Assembly (NCBI GenBank): GCA_020634415.1
Contig: JACKBT010000014.1
Coordinates: 1 to 64,000, forward strand
DNA: 64,000 nucleotides
DNA from: Ardenticatenaceae bacterium
GTDB lineage: Bacteria; Chloroflexota; Anaerolineae; Promineifilales; Promineifilaceae
Direction of reading: 5' to 3'
The position numbers and the translations under genes were made by a program. Shown here one piece after another: positions 54,095 through 62,853 of this stretch. The notes beneath the pieces were generated by a model. The model saw only the letters and a list, made by a program, of their open reading frames with translations, was not told the DNA's origin and searched no databases. How positions within the stretch are numbered: position 1 is the stretch's first letter; each line of letters opens with the position of its first letter.

Positions 54095-54117
54095 TTACTA
54101 ATGACGTAATTACGCCA
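54089..54117. repeat. GGCGTAATTAC hairpin repeat
   Basis: GGCGTAATTAC and GTAATTACGCC form a hairpin across the propeller gene's stop codon. The words are those of 9672-9689. Confidence 0.8.
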
Positions 54118-54124
54118 TTATTTT

Positions 54125-54670
54125 ATGAACGTAAAAACAGAACCTTTGTTAACGGCCGTTACCCTGGGCATTGTCTTGCAGCTCATCTTTTATCTCACCT
54201 ATTTGTTGAGTGTGTACAGTGTGCTGGTGGGATCAACATCGGCCGAGATTTTGGCTCCTCGTTTTAGTAATCTCTTGACGTTGTTGAGTTGTGGTTTGAT
54301 GGTGGGCAGCGGTGTGGGCAGCGGCTTTGTGTATGTGTTGCTGCATGCCCGGCGCGGGCCGGTGGCGGAGATTGCGGCCCGGGGCGGGGCGACGACGGGG
54401 GCGATTACGTTTGCCACCAGTGTGATTATCGCCGGTATTTTGGCGATAATCATCATCTTGCCGGTGTTGGGGAACCAGGCGCTGGCGACGGCGACGGCGG
54501 CGGAGTTGGCGGCGGGTGAGGTGACAACGCGCATGTTGAGCCGGGGGGCTGTGGGGATTATTGGGGGGACGGTGGTGTTGTCGGGGATAACGGCCGTTTT
54601 GGGAGCTATGCTGGGTGGCTTAGGTGGTGGCCTGGGGGGTGTCTTCATCCAGTCGCGCCAATCAGGTTGA
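54125..54670 (+). CDS. Integral membrane protein of unknown function
   Basis: 181 residues with about four membrane segments, Gly/Ala-rich (LSCGLMVGSGVGSGFVYVLL, GTVVLSGITAVLGAMLGGLG). No catalytic motif. It starts right after the repeat and has no good ribosome binding site. Converges with the hydrolase gene downstream. Confidence 0.65.
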   Translation: MNVKTEPLLTAVTLGIVLQLIFYLTYLLSVYSVLVGSTSAEILAPRFSNLLTLLSCGLMVGSGVGSGFVYVLLHARRGPVAEIAARGGATTGAITFATSVIIAGILAIIIILPVLGNQALATATAAELAAGEVTTRMLSRGAVGIIGGTVVLSGITAVLGAMLGGLGGGLGGVFIQSRQSG

Positions 54671-54677
54671 TGACAGT

Positions 54678-55424
54678 TTACTCATTCACTGTGGCTAGGA
54701 ACTGAACCATCACTTCTGCTATTTGTGCCCACTGTTCTTCGGGGGAGATAGTGGCGGGATTATCGCCCTGTTGGAAGCCGTAAGCGCCAAATTGGGAATG
54801 GTTGCCGCCGGTGATGGCTACAAATTGGGCCTCGGTGGGGAGAAGGGGTTGGGAGTCATCAATGTCCTGCTTCGTGGCTAATCCATCCTGTGTGCCGAAG
54901 ATGGAAATCACCTTTATGGCCGAATCTTTCAAGGCATCGTTGGCCGGGTAAGAGGCCCAAAAGGCGATGCCCTCTATGGCGGCATGTTCCGACGCATAGC
55001 TGGCGGCGGCCACGCCACCCAGGGAATGGCCGCCGATGACCCAATGTTGTATGCCGGGGTTGGCGGCGATGATGGCATCTGCCGCATTGGTTTTGAAAAA
55101 GGCCAGGTCGAGCGGCATTTCGGCGACGGCTACGAAATAGCCCTGAGCCGCAATTTGCCGTAAGGGTGGGGCGTAGGCACGGTAGTCTACGTGACCACCA
55201 GGGTAGAAGATGAGGCCGGTATCGGCCGTTTGCCCCGCAGCCGCAAAAGTGATGAGTCCATCTGCTGGGGATACCTGCACTTGAGCGTCGGAGGTCAATG
55301 CCTGTAAAGCGGTGTCGGTGGGGGCTAATGTGCCTCGTGTCCAGCTTATCAGGCCAATGGCGAGTGCGGCCACAAGCAGGAGGATGATTCCAAAAATGAC
55401 TTTTTTCCAGGTGATTTTTTTGAT
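54678..55424 (-). CDS. Exported or membrane-anchored alpha/beta hydrolase, start codon possibly ATC
   Basis: The hydrolase part has FYPGGHVD (oxyanion), GGHSLGGV (Ser nucleophile), FGTQDG (acid) and GGNHSQFGA (His); it resembles the dienelactone-hydrolase-related PF12695 group. A strong ribosome binding site, AAAGGAG, lies eight bases before an ATC codon (55422-55424). From there the chain reads xKKITWKKVIFGIILLLVAA, an ideal N-terminal membrane anchor. No ATG, GTG or TTG sits at that place; the first GTG (55373) cuts the anchor. Either the ATC is used or ATG has been lost. About 248 residues. Confidence 0.75.
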   Translation of the reverse strand: MKKITWKKVIFGIILLLVAALAIGLISWTRGTLAPTDTALQALTSDAQVQVSPADGLITFAAAGQTADTGLIFYPGGHVDYRAYAPPLRQIAAQGYFVAVAEMPLDLAFFKTNAADAIIAANPGIQHWVIGGHSLGGVAAASYASEHAAIEGIAFWASYPANDALKDSAIKVISIFGTQDGLATKQDIDDSQPLLPTEAQFVAITGGNHSQFGAYGFQQGDNPATISPEEQWAQIAEVMVQFLATVNE

Positions 55425-55624
55425 GGTATTTACTCCTTTGAAAGAATTGTAGAGTAGATTTTAACAGGCTCAACAAGTCGTGCCACGCATCCAGATAGCT
55501 GCTTCTTGGCCCATTAAGTCATCCTTCAAAAGGCTGGCAGGCATCATCTGTGGTGCGCTGGTCTTTGTTCCAGAGCCAAGTGTCCGATTGATTTAGTTGT
55601 GGATAAGAAAACGAATGAAGGGAA

Positions 55625-55672
55625 CCAATTGTCATTCCTGGTTGGGCAGTTTGCCTCTGGAATGACAATTGG
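55625..55672. repeat. 14-bp-arm inverted repeat
   Basis: CCAATTGTCATTCC and GGAATGACAATTGG flank a 20-base loop in the spacer upstream of the hydrolase gene and downstream of the coiled-coil gene. Confidence 0.85.
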
Positions 55673-55694
55673 CAATTGGCACGGGGGGTAGCTG

Positions 55695-56009
55695 CTAGCG
55701 CTTGGCGGTGATGCCGAAGGCGACCCAATGCTCCTGCGGGGTGGCGATTTTGACGCGCTTGGCAAGGTCAGCATGTTTGGCCTTAGCCACTTTCATTTTG
55801 TCGTTTAAGGCGTCGGTCTTGCTCTTGAGCAGGGCTTTGAGTTCTTCTTGTTCGGAATTGAGGGTATCGAGGTCGTTGGCCAGGGTTTCCAGATCGGTGG
55901 CGTCGGCAGCGGAGATGCCGATGCCGATGAGGTCGGCCTGACGGGTGGTGATGCCGCTGGCCATCGTACGGAAATTGGAAACGGATTGAGAGAACGTTGG
56001 GGTTGCCAT
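55695..56009 (-). CDS. Small coiled-coil protein of unknown function
   Basis: 104 residues, starting MATPTFSQSVSNFRTMASG. A helical, coiled-coil-like middle (about 40-90) is rich in Asp, Glu, Lys and Leu; no signal peptide or cysteine. AAAGGAG is well spaced before the ATG. It lies at the edge of the restriction-modification island and its relation to it is unknown. Confidence 0.65.
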   Translation of the reverse strand: MATPTFSQSVSNFRTMASGITTRQADLIGIGISAADATDLETLANDLDTLNSEQEELKALLKSKTDALNDKMKVAKAKHADLAKRVKIATPQEHWVAFGITAKR

Positions 56010-56093
56010 TAAAAGCTCCTTTTGCTAAAGAAATTTATGCTCCACGAAAGTGGAGCCTATCAAACAAAGGTGGGCACAAGTTAAAACTACCTG

Positions 56094-56261
56094 CCCGAAA
56101 GCTTCGGGATGATGCCCCAAAGCTTCGGGATGATGCCCAAAGGCTCCGGGATGATGCCCGAAAGCTTCGGGATGATGCCCAAAGGCTCCGGGAAGCTGCC
56201 CCAAAGCTCTGGGAAGCTGCCCCAAAGCTTCGGGATGATGCCCGAAGGCTCCGGGAAGGTT
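56094..56261. repeat. 21-bp tandem repeat array, left
   Basis: Eight tandem 21-base units of type CCCGAAAGCTTCGGGATGATG, with variants. The unit length is a multiple of three, so all six frames stay mostly open; one plus-strand frame reads a heptapeptide such as PESFGMM. Each unit contains an imperfect palindrome centred on AAGCTT. There are no unique spacers, so it is not CRISPR. The same array type appears in the same orientation at 60199-60387. Confidence 0.92.
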
Positions 56262-56487
56262 ATTTCGTGGTAAAAGAATGTCTTTAAGATCAACCACTTT
56301 CTTTTATTTTGAATAGTCCACCATTTTGGTGACCATTTTGCTTATTTGATGCGCTAGAGGCCGATTGTATACCCTTCTATTATCTGGTTATCTAAATGAT
56401 AATTACAAGCTGGCGGTTAGTATAAACAAAGCTGAATTAGAAGGCAACGTCCAGAGAAAATTGGAGAATGATTACAGACTTTGTGTA
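56262..56487. other. AT-rich spacer after the left array
   Basis: A+T-rich compared with the surroundings, no supported gene and no ACGGCCGT motif. It separates the array from the 3' end of the restriction-modification gene. Confidence 0.4.
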
Positions 56488-57775
56488 TTATTTCCTGACT
56501 TTGCGCGGTTTCTTGGTGGCTGCTTCAACGGCTTGAATGAGCGGCGCGGTGTAACGTTTATAGAGGTCGAATAAAAACTCGAGGCGTTCTAATTCAGTTT
56601 TGAAGGCTCTGGAACGGTAACAGGCATCCACTGCCGCATCCAACTCCCGATGGGCATCTACCAGCAGTTTGGGCATGGTGTTGGGATCGTATAAATCGGC
56701 TAAGGTATCATTGGGGAAGTGGGTACGAGCGTCTAAGACCTTTTGTGCGGCTGTTTCGACACGCTGTCTTTGAGATTCGCTTGGATTTTCAGGCCAGGGG
56801 TAGTTGTTATAAACGATATTGTTTGAGTAGCGGAAATCGCCTTTTATACGGCCACATACTTGCCGTGTCCAAGCCATGTGCATGGTAGATTGGAGTACAC
56901 CAAAATGATAGAGTGTGGCATTAGGCACAGCCGCACAAGAATCGCTTACAATATACTCTTTGCTAAAGAAGGCCATAGGGATAAATCGCCGATTCTCAGA
57001 AGAATGACGGGGAACGAGAACGTAATTACTCTCTGGCTGGCGAATTTCGGCAAAAAGCGAGGGGATAGCCGCTAACTTGACAGTGGCGGCTTTCTTACTT
57101 GCCAGACGAAAAGTCCGTACATTTTCAACACGTTTCATGATGTTGGGTAATGCACGTAACTCTTTAGGAGAAATATCTTTTAGCCATAAACACCAGCGAT
57201 TTTCGCCATTGAGGAATTGATGGGCACTTACCAATGGGTAGATGAAATTTTGGGCATGGGGTTCATGCCCTAATAGCGTTGCTTTTTCTTCGTCGGTAAG
57301 TAGTAAGTTGCCATCATCAGTAGGTTGACTACCTTTAACCATTTGTGGCACAGCACAGATAGGTTTGTTTCTGCTGGTAATGATTACATTGGTAGCATCG
57401 ACTAGATAAGGATTAATGTTATTGGCTGTAACCTCCAATGGCTCGGCATCTGGCGATGTGTATTCATACAATCGCTTGGTTTTTGCATCTTCAAGACCAA
57501 AGCCGATAATGACACAGAAAACGGCCGCTTTACCACGTGCATCATTACTCCATCGAAAGGTACGATGGGCAAAATGGATCTTAATGTTTTGAGCCAATAA
57601 CCATTGCCACAGAACCCCTACCTGTTCTCCCTGAGTAATGGAGTTGGTAGAGACAAAAGCCACTTGGATGTTAGTATTTTGAATAAACTGGGCGGCTTTG
57701 ATGTACCAGGCACAGACATAATCCAGCACGCCATATTTCAATAAGTTACCACCAACAAAGTCCATATCAGCATTT

Positions 57776-57783
57776 TGAGCTGA
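57776..57783. repeat. Left target-site duplication of the IS
   Basis: TGAGCTGA directly before the IS end GGTAATGG; matched by the copy at 58567-58574. Confidence 0.9.
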
Positions 57784-58566
57784 GGTAATGGTTAACACTC
57801 AACTGATGACCCTCAAATTGTATTCATGCAGATAGAGTTTGAGAGCAATTTCATGAAATTCATCCGATTTGGAAAAAGAGAGACTCTTCCGTACAAAGCG
57901 TGCCAAGCGTTGACGCAAGGTGTTATTCCAGCGTTCAACGTGAGCCGTTTGACCACTTTCTTTGCCGACCGATTGATGCTCTTTAGCCAAAGTGCCGAAA
58001 ACAGTGGCATAGGTCTCCCAGAAGTCGCTGAAGGTCTGACAGTGACGGTAAGCCCGGGGAATCCGTTGCCACAAACGCCAGCAACTTTCCTCACTACGGT
58101 CACCAATAAAGTAGGCAACCACTTGGCGAGTGCGACGACAGAGGGCAATCCAAATCCACCGTTTGTTGCCCTTATGCAAGACAAATGACCAGAGTTCATC
58201 CAGTTCCAAAACATCATCTCCTTTACTGGTCACTAAGGTCTGAGCAATGGGTGGTAGAGTCTGGGCTTTTTTTTAACCATTTGGCTACTGTTTGCCGAGC
58301 CACGCCAAAGGTTCTGGCCAAACCTCGTAGGCTTGACCTTTCATGATAAGCTCGCAGAATTTCTGCTTGCCGTTCTGGGGAGTATTTCACCTCTGGCTCA
58401 AGTGTGCCATAAGCACCACAGCTATGGCAGTGAAATTTCTGCTTGCCTTTTGGTGTGCAGCCGTTTTTGACAATATCAAGGCTGCCGCATCGGGTACATT
58501 CAAAAGTGACTGTCATGGTTATCATTCCCTGATTCTACTTCCATCAGTCACACATTTACCACTACC
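57784..58566 (-). mobile_element. IS1-family insertion sequence (783 bp)
   Basis: The ends are GGTAATGGTTAACACTCAAC on the left and, read inward on the other strand, GGTAGTGGTAAATGTG on the right. They form imperfect terminal inverted repeats of about 25 bases that share GGTAnTGGT and ACTGATG. This matches IS1 ends in type, and the size is close to the 768 bp of IS1. Flanked by an 8-bp direct repeat TGAGCTGA, which signals a fairly recent insertion. It encodes InsA and InsB' overlapping by frameshift. Confidence 0.93.
57799..58525 (-). CDS. IS1-family transposase (InsA-InsB', programmed -1 frameshift)
   Basis: The upstream frame (58223-58525, InsA-like, 100 residues) has a zinc finger CTRCGS...CHSC and a helix-turn-helix ending VAKWLKK. 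The downstream frame (57799-58233) has DELWSFVLHKGNKRW, ERWNNTLRQRLARFVRK and SLSFSKS, typical of IS1 DDE transposase. At the junction a run of eight A residues (58267-58274 on the minus strand) lets ribosomes slip by -1. The fused product then reads WLKKKAQTLPP onward without a break. InsA alone would act as repressor. Confidence 0.9.
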
Positions 58567-58574
58567 TGAGCTGA
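58567..58574. repeat. Right target-site duplication of the IS
   Basis: TGAGCTGA following the IS end; identical to 57776-57783. Confidence 0.9.
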
Positions 58575-60198
58575 GTTACGCAAGTGTTTACCTACAAAAG
58601 GTGGATTGCCAAGAATGTAAAGAGTCGTTTCTCCAGAGGAAACAGGTTTGGGCACAATGGTTTCCCAATCTATACGCAAGGCATTGCCATGATGAATGCG
58701 GGGAGACTTTTTGAGTGGTAGACGGACTAACGTTTGCCCAAACTCCTGCGAAAGCTCCATGTTCATCTGATGATCCGTTAACCACAGCGCTACTTCGGCT
58801 ATACGGGCTGGGAACTCTTCCACTTCGATGCCATACATCGCGTCCACATCAATCTTGGACAGGTACTCACCCACATCCAATACGGTCTGGATGGCTACAT
58901 TTCCCGACAATTTATGCAACTGCTTCACAATAGCTATTTCCAGCCTGCGTACTTCCCGATAGGTAATGATTAAAAAATTACCGCAACCACAGGCGGGATC
59001 AAAAAAGCGCAGTTGGGCCAGGCGTTCATGGAGTTGCCTGAGCCTGTGGGCATTGAATTGCACTTTCTCAAACTCTTGCCACAACTCATCCAAAAACAAC
59101 CCCCGTACTACCTTCAAGATATTCTTTTCCGATGTATAGTGCGCTCCTAGATTACGCCGTTGGGTCTTATCCATGACTGACTGGAACATTGAACCAAAGA
59201 TAGCGGGTGAAACCTTGCTCCAATCAAAACCACAACATTGCAAAAGAAGCTGGCGCATTTCGTCTGTGAAAGCCGCAATTCGCAACGGCTCCGCAAAAAG
59301 TTGACCATTGACGTAAGGGAACTGCTGTAATTCCTCATCTGTGGCTCGCTGTCGCTGCGTTTCGGGGCTGTTCAAGATTTGGAAAATAGCGGCTAAAACG
59401 GAGCCGGTATCAAAGCCGTTCGGGTTGGTTCTATTTTCAATGAAATAATGAAAATGATCTTTGGGGAAGATGCCCGTATCATCAGCAAACAGGCAGTAGA
59501 TGAGGCGCACCAGGAAAATTTCTAAATCATGCCCTTCATAACCACTGGCCTTTAACTCATCGTGTAACTCCCCCATTTTCTCGGCTACCTGAATGTTTAC
59601 AGGGTCTTCATCCCGATAGGTGCGCTGTTTATAACCGGAGATAAAACCAAATAGATGAATTTTGTCGGGCAGGTCTATCAGGGCAAAATCTGTCTGTTCG
59701 CTGCTATCTAAATCATAAAGCCGAAAGTTAGCGAAATCGGACACCAATACATATTGGGGTAATTCTTGTTCAGAAATGCCAGGAAAATAATCCAAGGCTT
59801 GGCTGTAGGCTTTATCTAAATCTTTGCCTTTCGATTTATGTTCGACCAGCAAGGTACCTTTCCAAAATAAATCTATAGATCCCCGATTTTTGCCTAATTT
59901 CTTTACAGGTTCTTCAAAAGAAGCAACACGGCGACGAGTAAGGCCAAATATGTTGAAGAATTCATTCCAAAAGGTTTGGGATTCAGCTTTCTCACGGGCA
60001 ACATTTTGCCAATCTTTAGCGAAGGCTAAGGCACGATCTCTTATTTCTTGCTGGGTAAGTGGCATAGTTATAACGTTTGTTGATTCTTGAACGGGTCTAA
60101 AACTTGGTGGCAATTATAGGAAAAGCAGAAAGCATGTCAAAAAGAAAATCGTTTTGTCATCACCAAACTTACATCTCACTGCGCTTGTTGGCTCTGTT

Positions 60199-60387
60199 CC
60201 CGAATGCTCCGGGAAGCTGCCCGAAAGCTTCGAGATGATGCCCCAAAGCTTCGGGATGATGCCCGGAGACAAAAGTTATCTACCCGAAAGCGTCGGGAAG
60301 GTGCCCGAAAGGTTGGGGATGATGCCCGAAAGCTCCGGGATGCTGCCCCAAAGGTTGGGGAAGCTGCCCGAAGGCTCCGGGATGAAG
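60199..60387. repeat. 21-bp tandem repeat array, right
   Basis: Nine 21-base units of the same family as at 56094-56261, in the same orientation. One (CCCGGAGACAAAAGTTATCT plus one base) is degenerate. A plus-strand frame reads heptapeptides such as PESSGML. With the left array it brackets the restriction-modification gene. Confidence 0.9.
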
Positions 60388-60401
60388 TGGCAACGGCCGT
60401 T

Positions 60402-61790
60402 TCACTCCCCCTTAGCCCGTTCACTGAGCGTTTGTCTGACGGCGGCACTGTCTTGGGGGGCGGTGCGGGCGATGAAGATGTAGCAGAGGCCAGCGGGAAT
60501 GACGATGAGTTGGAAGAGGGAGAGGCCGATGGCGTAGTTGGTGGGGGCAGGGTAAACGGCCGTTACCCGACTAATCACCACGCCTGTCAAACTTACACTC
60601 AAAGCATTGGCCACAGCGCGGAAGAGGCGGCTGAAACCGACAAACGTGCCGCGATGCTCCGGCAGGTTCACCTCGGTGATGAGGGCGGCCCAGTTGGGGC
60701 CTTCGGCGGAGAAGAGGGCAATGCCGATGAGGGCCACGATGAAAGCCAGGGCCACCCAGCCATTGGTGACGATGCTGACAATGACAGCCCAACTGATTTG
60801 CAGCAAGCTGCCATCCGTCGGAATGAACACGCCTTTGAAGGGCAGGAAGAAAAGCAAGATGAGAAAAGGAATGGAGCCGAGCAGACCGATGGCCCCTAGC
60901 GTGGCGCGGCCACGTGGGTTGCGCCGCTGCCACTTATCGCCCCAATGGCCGGCGGGAACGGCCAGGAAGCCGCCAATGCCAAAGAGGGTGACGAAGAGGT
61001 TGCCGATGATGGTGGCTGTTTCCAGGTTGTAGCCTTCGGCCTGCACGCGGGCAATGGCCCAACGGGGAATCCAAATGGTGGAGCCGTAGGCCAGCGAGAG
61101 GAAGAATCCTTGCAAAATAAGCCAGCGGTTGGTGGGGCGGTTGAGGATGGTTTGGAGATCGGCGAAGGTGATGCGGTGTTGGTAGGTTTGGCCTGACTGG
61201 AAGAGGGGTTTTAGCTCTGGTTCGGCCTGGCCGCGTTGGGGTTCGCGGGTGAAGAGGTAGAGAAAGGCGAAGAGGAAGCCGAGTGCGGCGATGATGAAGA
61301 AGGGGATGCGCCAGTTGTAGGCGCCGAGGGAACTGGCTAGCAGTGCGCCAAAAGTAGCCCCAATGCCCTGGGAAATGCTCCACAGGCTGAGGGCCAGCCC
61401 GCGCCGTCTGGCAGGTACGATGTCGCTGACGACGCTGAAGCCGATGGAGGCGATGCAGCCGATGCCAACGGCCGTTACTAACTGCCCCGCTAACAACTGC
61501 CAATATGTTTGGGCCAGGCCGGTGAGGCACATGGCTGTGCCCCAAATGAGTGTGCCGTAGAGGAGGAGGGATTTGCGCTGCCCCTGGTCGCCGCGATAGC
61601 CCCAGAAGGCGGCGGCGGCGGCGAGGATGAGGATGTAGACGGCCGTTACGCCTCCCAACGCAGCTTCATTGGCCTCTAAATCGCGGGCGATGAGGGCATA
61701 GAGCGGTGGCAGCACACCGGCGGCAGCGTTATCGAGGGAGGCCAGGACGACGAAGATGGCGTAGTTGAAGAGGAGGCGACGACGGGTCAT
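60402..61790 (-). CDS. MFS transporter
   Basis: 462 residues with 12 predicted membrane segments. The loop 2-3 motif is visible as GYRGDQGQRKSLLLYG, and a second-half counterpart appears as GHWGDKWQRRNPRGR. It resembles the drug/sugar-phosphate MFS families, but the substrate cannot be told. I chose ATG 61790 (MTRRRLLFNYAIF), because the upstream codons belong to a hairpin repeat. Downstream it abuts the right 21-bp array. Confidence 0.85.
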   Translation of the reverse strand: MTRRRLLFNYAIFVVLASLDNAAAGVLPPLYALIARDLEANEAALGGVTAVYILILAAAAAFWGYRGDQGQRKSLLLYGTLIWGTAMCLTGLAQTYWQLLAGQLVTAVGIGCIASIGFSVVSDIVPARRRGLALSLWSISQGIGATFGALLASSLGAYNWRIPFFIIAALGFLFAFLYLFTREPQRGQAEPELKPLFQSGQTYQHRITFADLQTILNRPTNRWLILQGFFLSLAYGSTIWIPRWAIARVQAEGYNLETATIIGNLFVTLFGIGGFLAVPAGHWGDKWQRRNPRGRATLGAIGLLGSIPFLILLFFLPFKGVFIPTDGSLLQISWAVIVSIVTNGWVALAFIVALIGIALFSAEGPNWAALITEVNLPEHRGTFVGFSRLFRAVANALSVSLTGVVISRVTAVYPAPTNYAIGLSLFQLIVIPAGLCYIFIARTAPQDSAAVRQTLSERAKGE

Positions 61791-61791
61791 G

Positions 61792-61851
61792 GACCGTAAT
61801 CGGTAAACCATAATCGGTTATCCGATGACCGATTACGGTTTATGGTTTACT
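61792..61851. repeat. CCGTAATCGG/GTAAACCAT hairpin repeat
   Basis: CCGTAATCGGTAAACCATAA is followed by the complementary CCGATTACGGTTTATGG. It lies between the SH3 gene and the MFS gene. It provides the last codons and the stop of the SH3 gene. Confidence 0.75.
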
Positions 61852-62847
61852 AAATTGGCGGCGGGCGATGGCGGCGAAGATGCCGCCAGCTACTAATACC
61901 AGCCCCACGATGGGCAGCAGGTTGGGGGTGCGGGCTGGCACTTCCTCTTCCAGCGGGGTGGCGGTGGGCTGGATGGGATAGGCGGTGGGTCTGGCTTCGC
62001 TGATGGGGGTGGGTTCGTCTTCGCTGACGGCGAGGCTGGCGATGCGCGTAGCGGCTTCGGCTTCGTTTTTGGTAGCTTCGGGGGTAACAGTGAGGGTGGG
62101 TGTGGCTTCGCTGATGGTAGTGGCGGTGGGTGTGGCTTCGCTGACGGCCGTTGCTGTGGCGGTGGGCGGGGGTGTGGGCGATTCGGTGACGGTGGGGGAT
62201 GGGGTGTAGGTGGGGGTGACGGTGCAGGAGGGCCGGGGCGTGGGCTGCCAGGGTGCGCCAGGTGTGGGTGTTTGCCCATTGAGCGGCGGTGCCGCCACGA
62301 CGGGCACATTGCCGATGTAGCCTTGTACCAGACCCACCGCATCGGCGACCCAGCCGGAACGGCCGTCGGCCAGTTCAATCAGCCACCACTGACCGTATTG
62401 CGAACGGCCGATGATGGGGCGAACCTCATAAAAGATAACCCGGTCTATAATGTCATAGTCTATGCCTGGGCCGAGGCGCACGTTGAGATTGTTGAAGGCC
62501 TGAATGGTGGGTGAATCGTCGCAAGGGGCGGCGGTGGGTAAGTAGCCGCCTTCGGGTGTAGGGGCCAGTGTTGAGGCAGGAATGAGCGTGGGGGTGGCTG
62601 TGGGGCCGGGTTGGGTTGGCTGTGGGTTGTTGCCGTTGCCACCATCGTCAGGCGTTGCGGTTGCTGATGGTTCTGGGGTATCGGTGGGCGTGTCGGTGGT
62701 TGGAACTACGGGGGTGTCTGAGGGAACGGGTGTGGGTGAGGGGATGGTTTGCCCGGATGCTGTGTGAAGTTGGGACTGATGGCTGAAGCTTAATACGATC
62801 AGGCTGCATAAGAAGATGAATAGGATGAGGGTTTTTTGTTTGGACAT
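61840..62847 (-). CDS. Secreted SH3-domain protein with Thr/Pro-rich linkers and C-terminal anchor
   Basis: 335 residues. A signal peptide (about 1-25) is followed by a Thr/Pro/Ser-rich region, a bacterial SH3-like domain (about 115-185: NNLNVRLGPGIDYDIIDRV, GQWWLIELADGRSGWVADAV), another long Thr/Pro stalk and a membrane helix (LLPIVGLVLVAGGIFAAIA) with a basic tail. It would display the SH3 domain at the cell surface, for instance to bind cell-wall components. Six bases after the DUF4012 gene; its last codons come from a hairpin repeat. Confidence 0.82.
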   Translation of the reverse strand: MSKQKTLILFIFLCSLIVLSFSHQSQLHTASGQTIPSPTPVPSDTPVVPTTDTPTDTPEPSATATPDDGGNGNNPQPTQPGPTATPTLIPASTLAPTPEGGYLPTAAPCDDSPTIQAFNNLNVRLGPGIDYDIIDRVIFYEVRPIIGRSQYGQWWLIELADGRSGWVADAVGLVQGYIGNVPVVAAPPLNGQTPTPGAPWQPTPRPSCTVTPTYTPSPTVTESPTPPPTATATAVSEATPTATTISEATPTLTVTPEATKNEAEAATRIASLAVSEDEPTPISEARPTAYPIQPTATPLEEEVPARTPNLLPIVGLVLVAGGIFAAIARRQFSKP

Positions 62848-62853
62848 GGCTTA

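Larger units (their letters stand above)
56488..60065 (-). pseudogene. MmeI-like type II restriction-modification gene interrupted by an IS1-family element
   Basis: The two coding pieces (58567-60065 and 56488-57783) join precisely if the insertion and one copy of the duplicated TGAGCTGA are removed: HLRNSAQ runs into NADMDFVGGN. The restored protein would be about 928 residues, the usual size. The N-terminal nuclease region has the PD-ExK-like pattern DLFWKGTLLVEHKSK; methyltransferase motif I is FFDPACGCGNFL and motif IV NPPFVGK; a target-recognition and C-terminal region follow. The insertion lies just after motif IV, so neither cleavage nor methylation should work now. GTPase or helicase motifs are absent. 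The gene lacks the ACGGCCGT motif (one near variant at 57521), unlike the rest of the window. Confidence 0.88.

Noticed and set aside
56094..60387. The 21-bp arrays as CRISPR arrays
   Set aside because: Units are contiguous, with no unique spacers, and no cas genes are nearby.
60154..60899. Plus-strand frames through the right array and into the MFS gene
   Set aside because: They are open only because the 21-bp unit has no stops and because they overlap the MFS gene in antisense.
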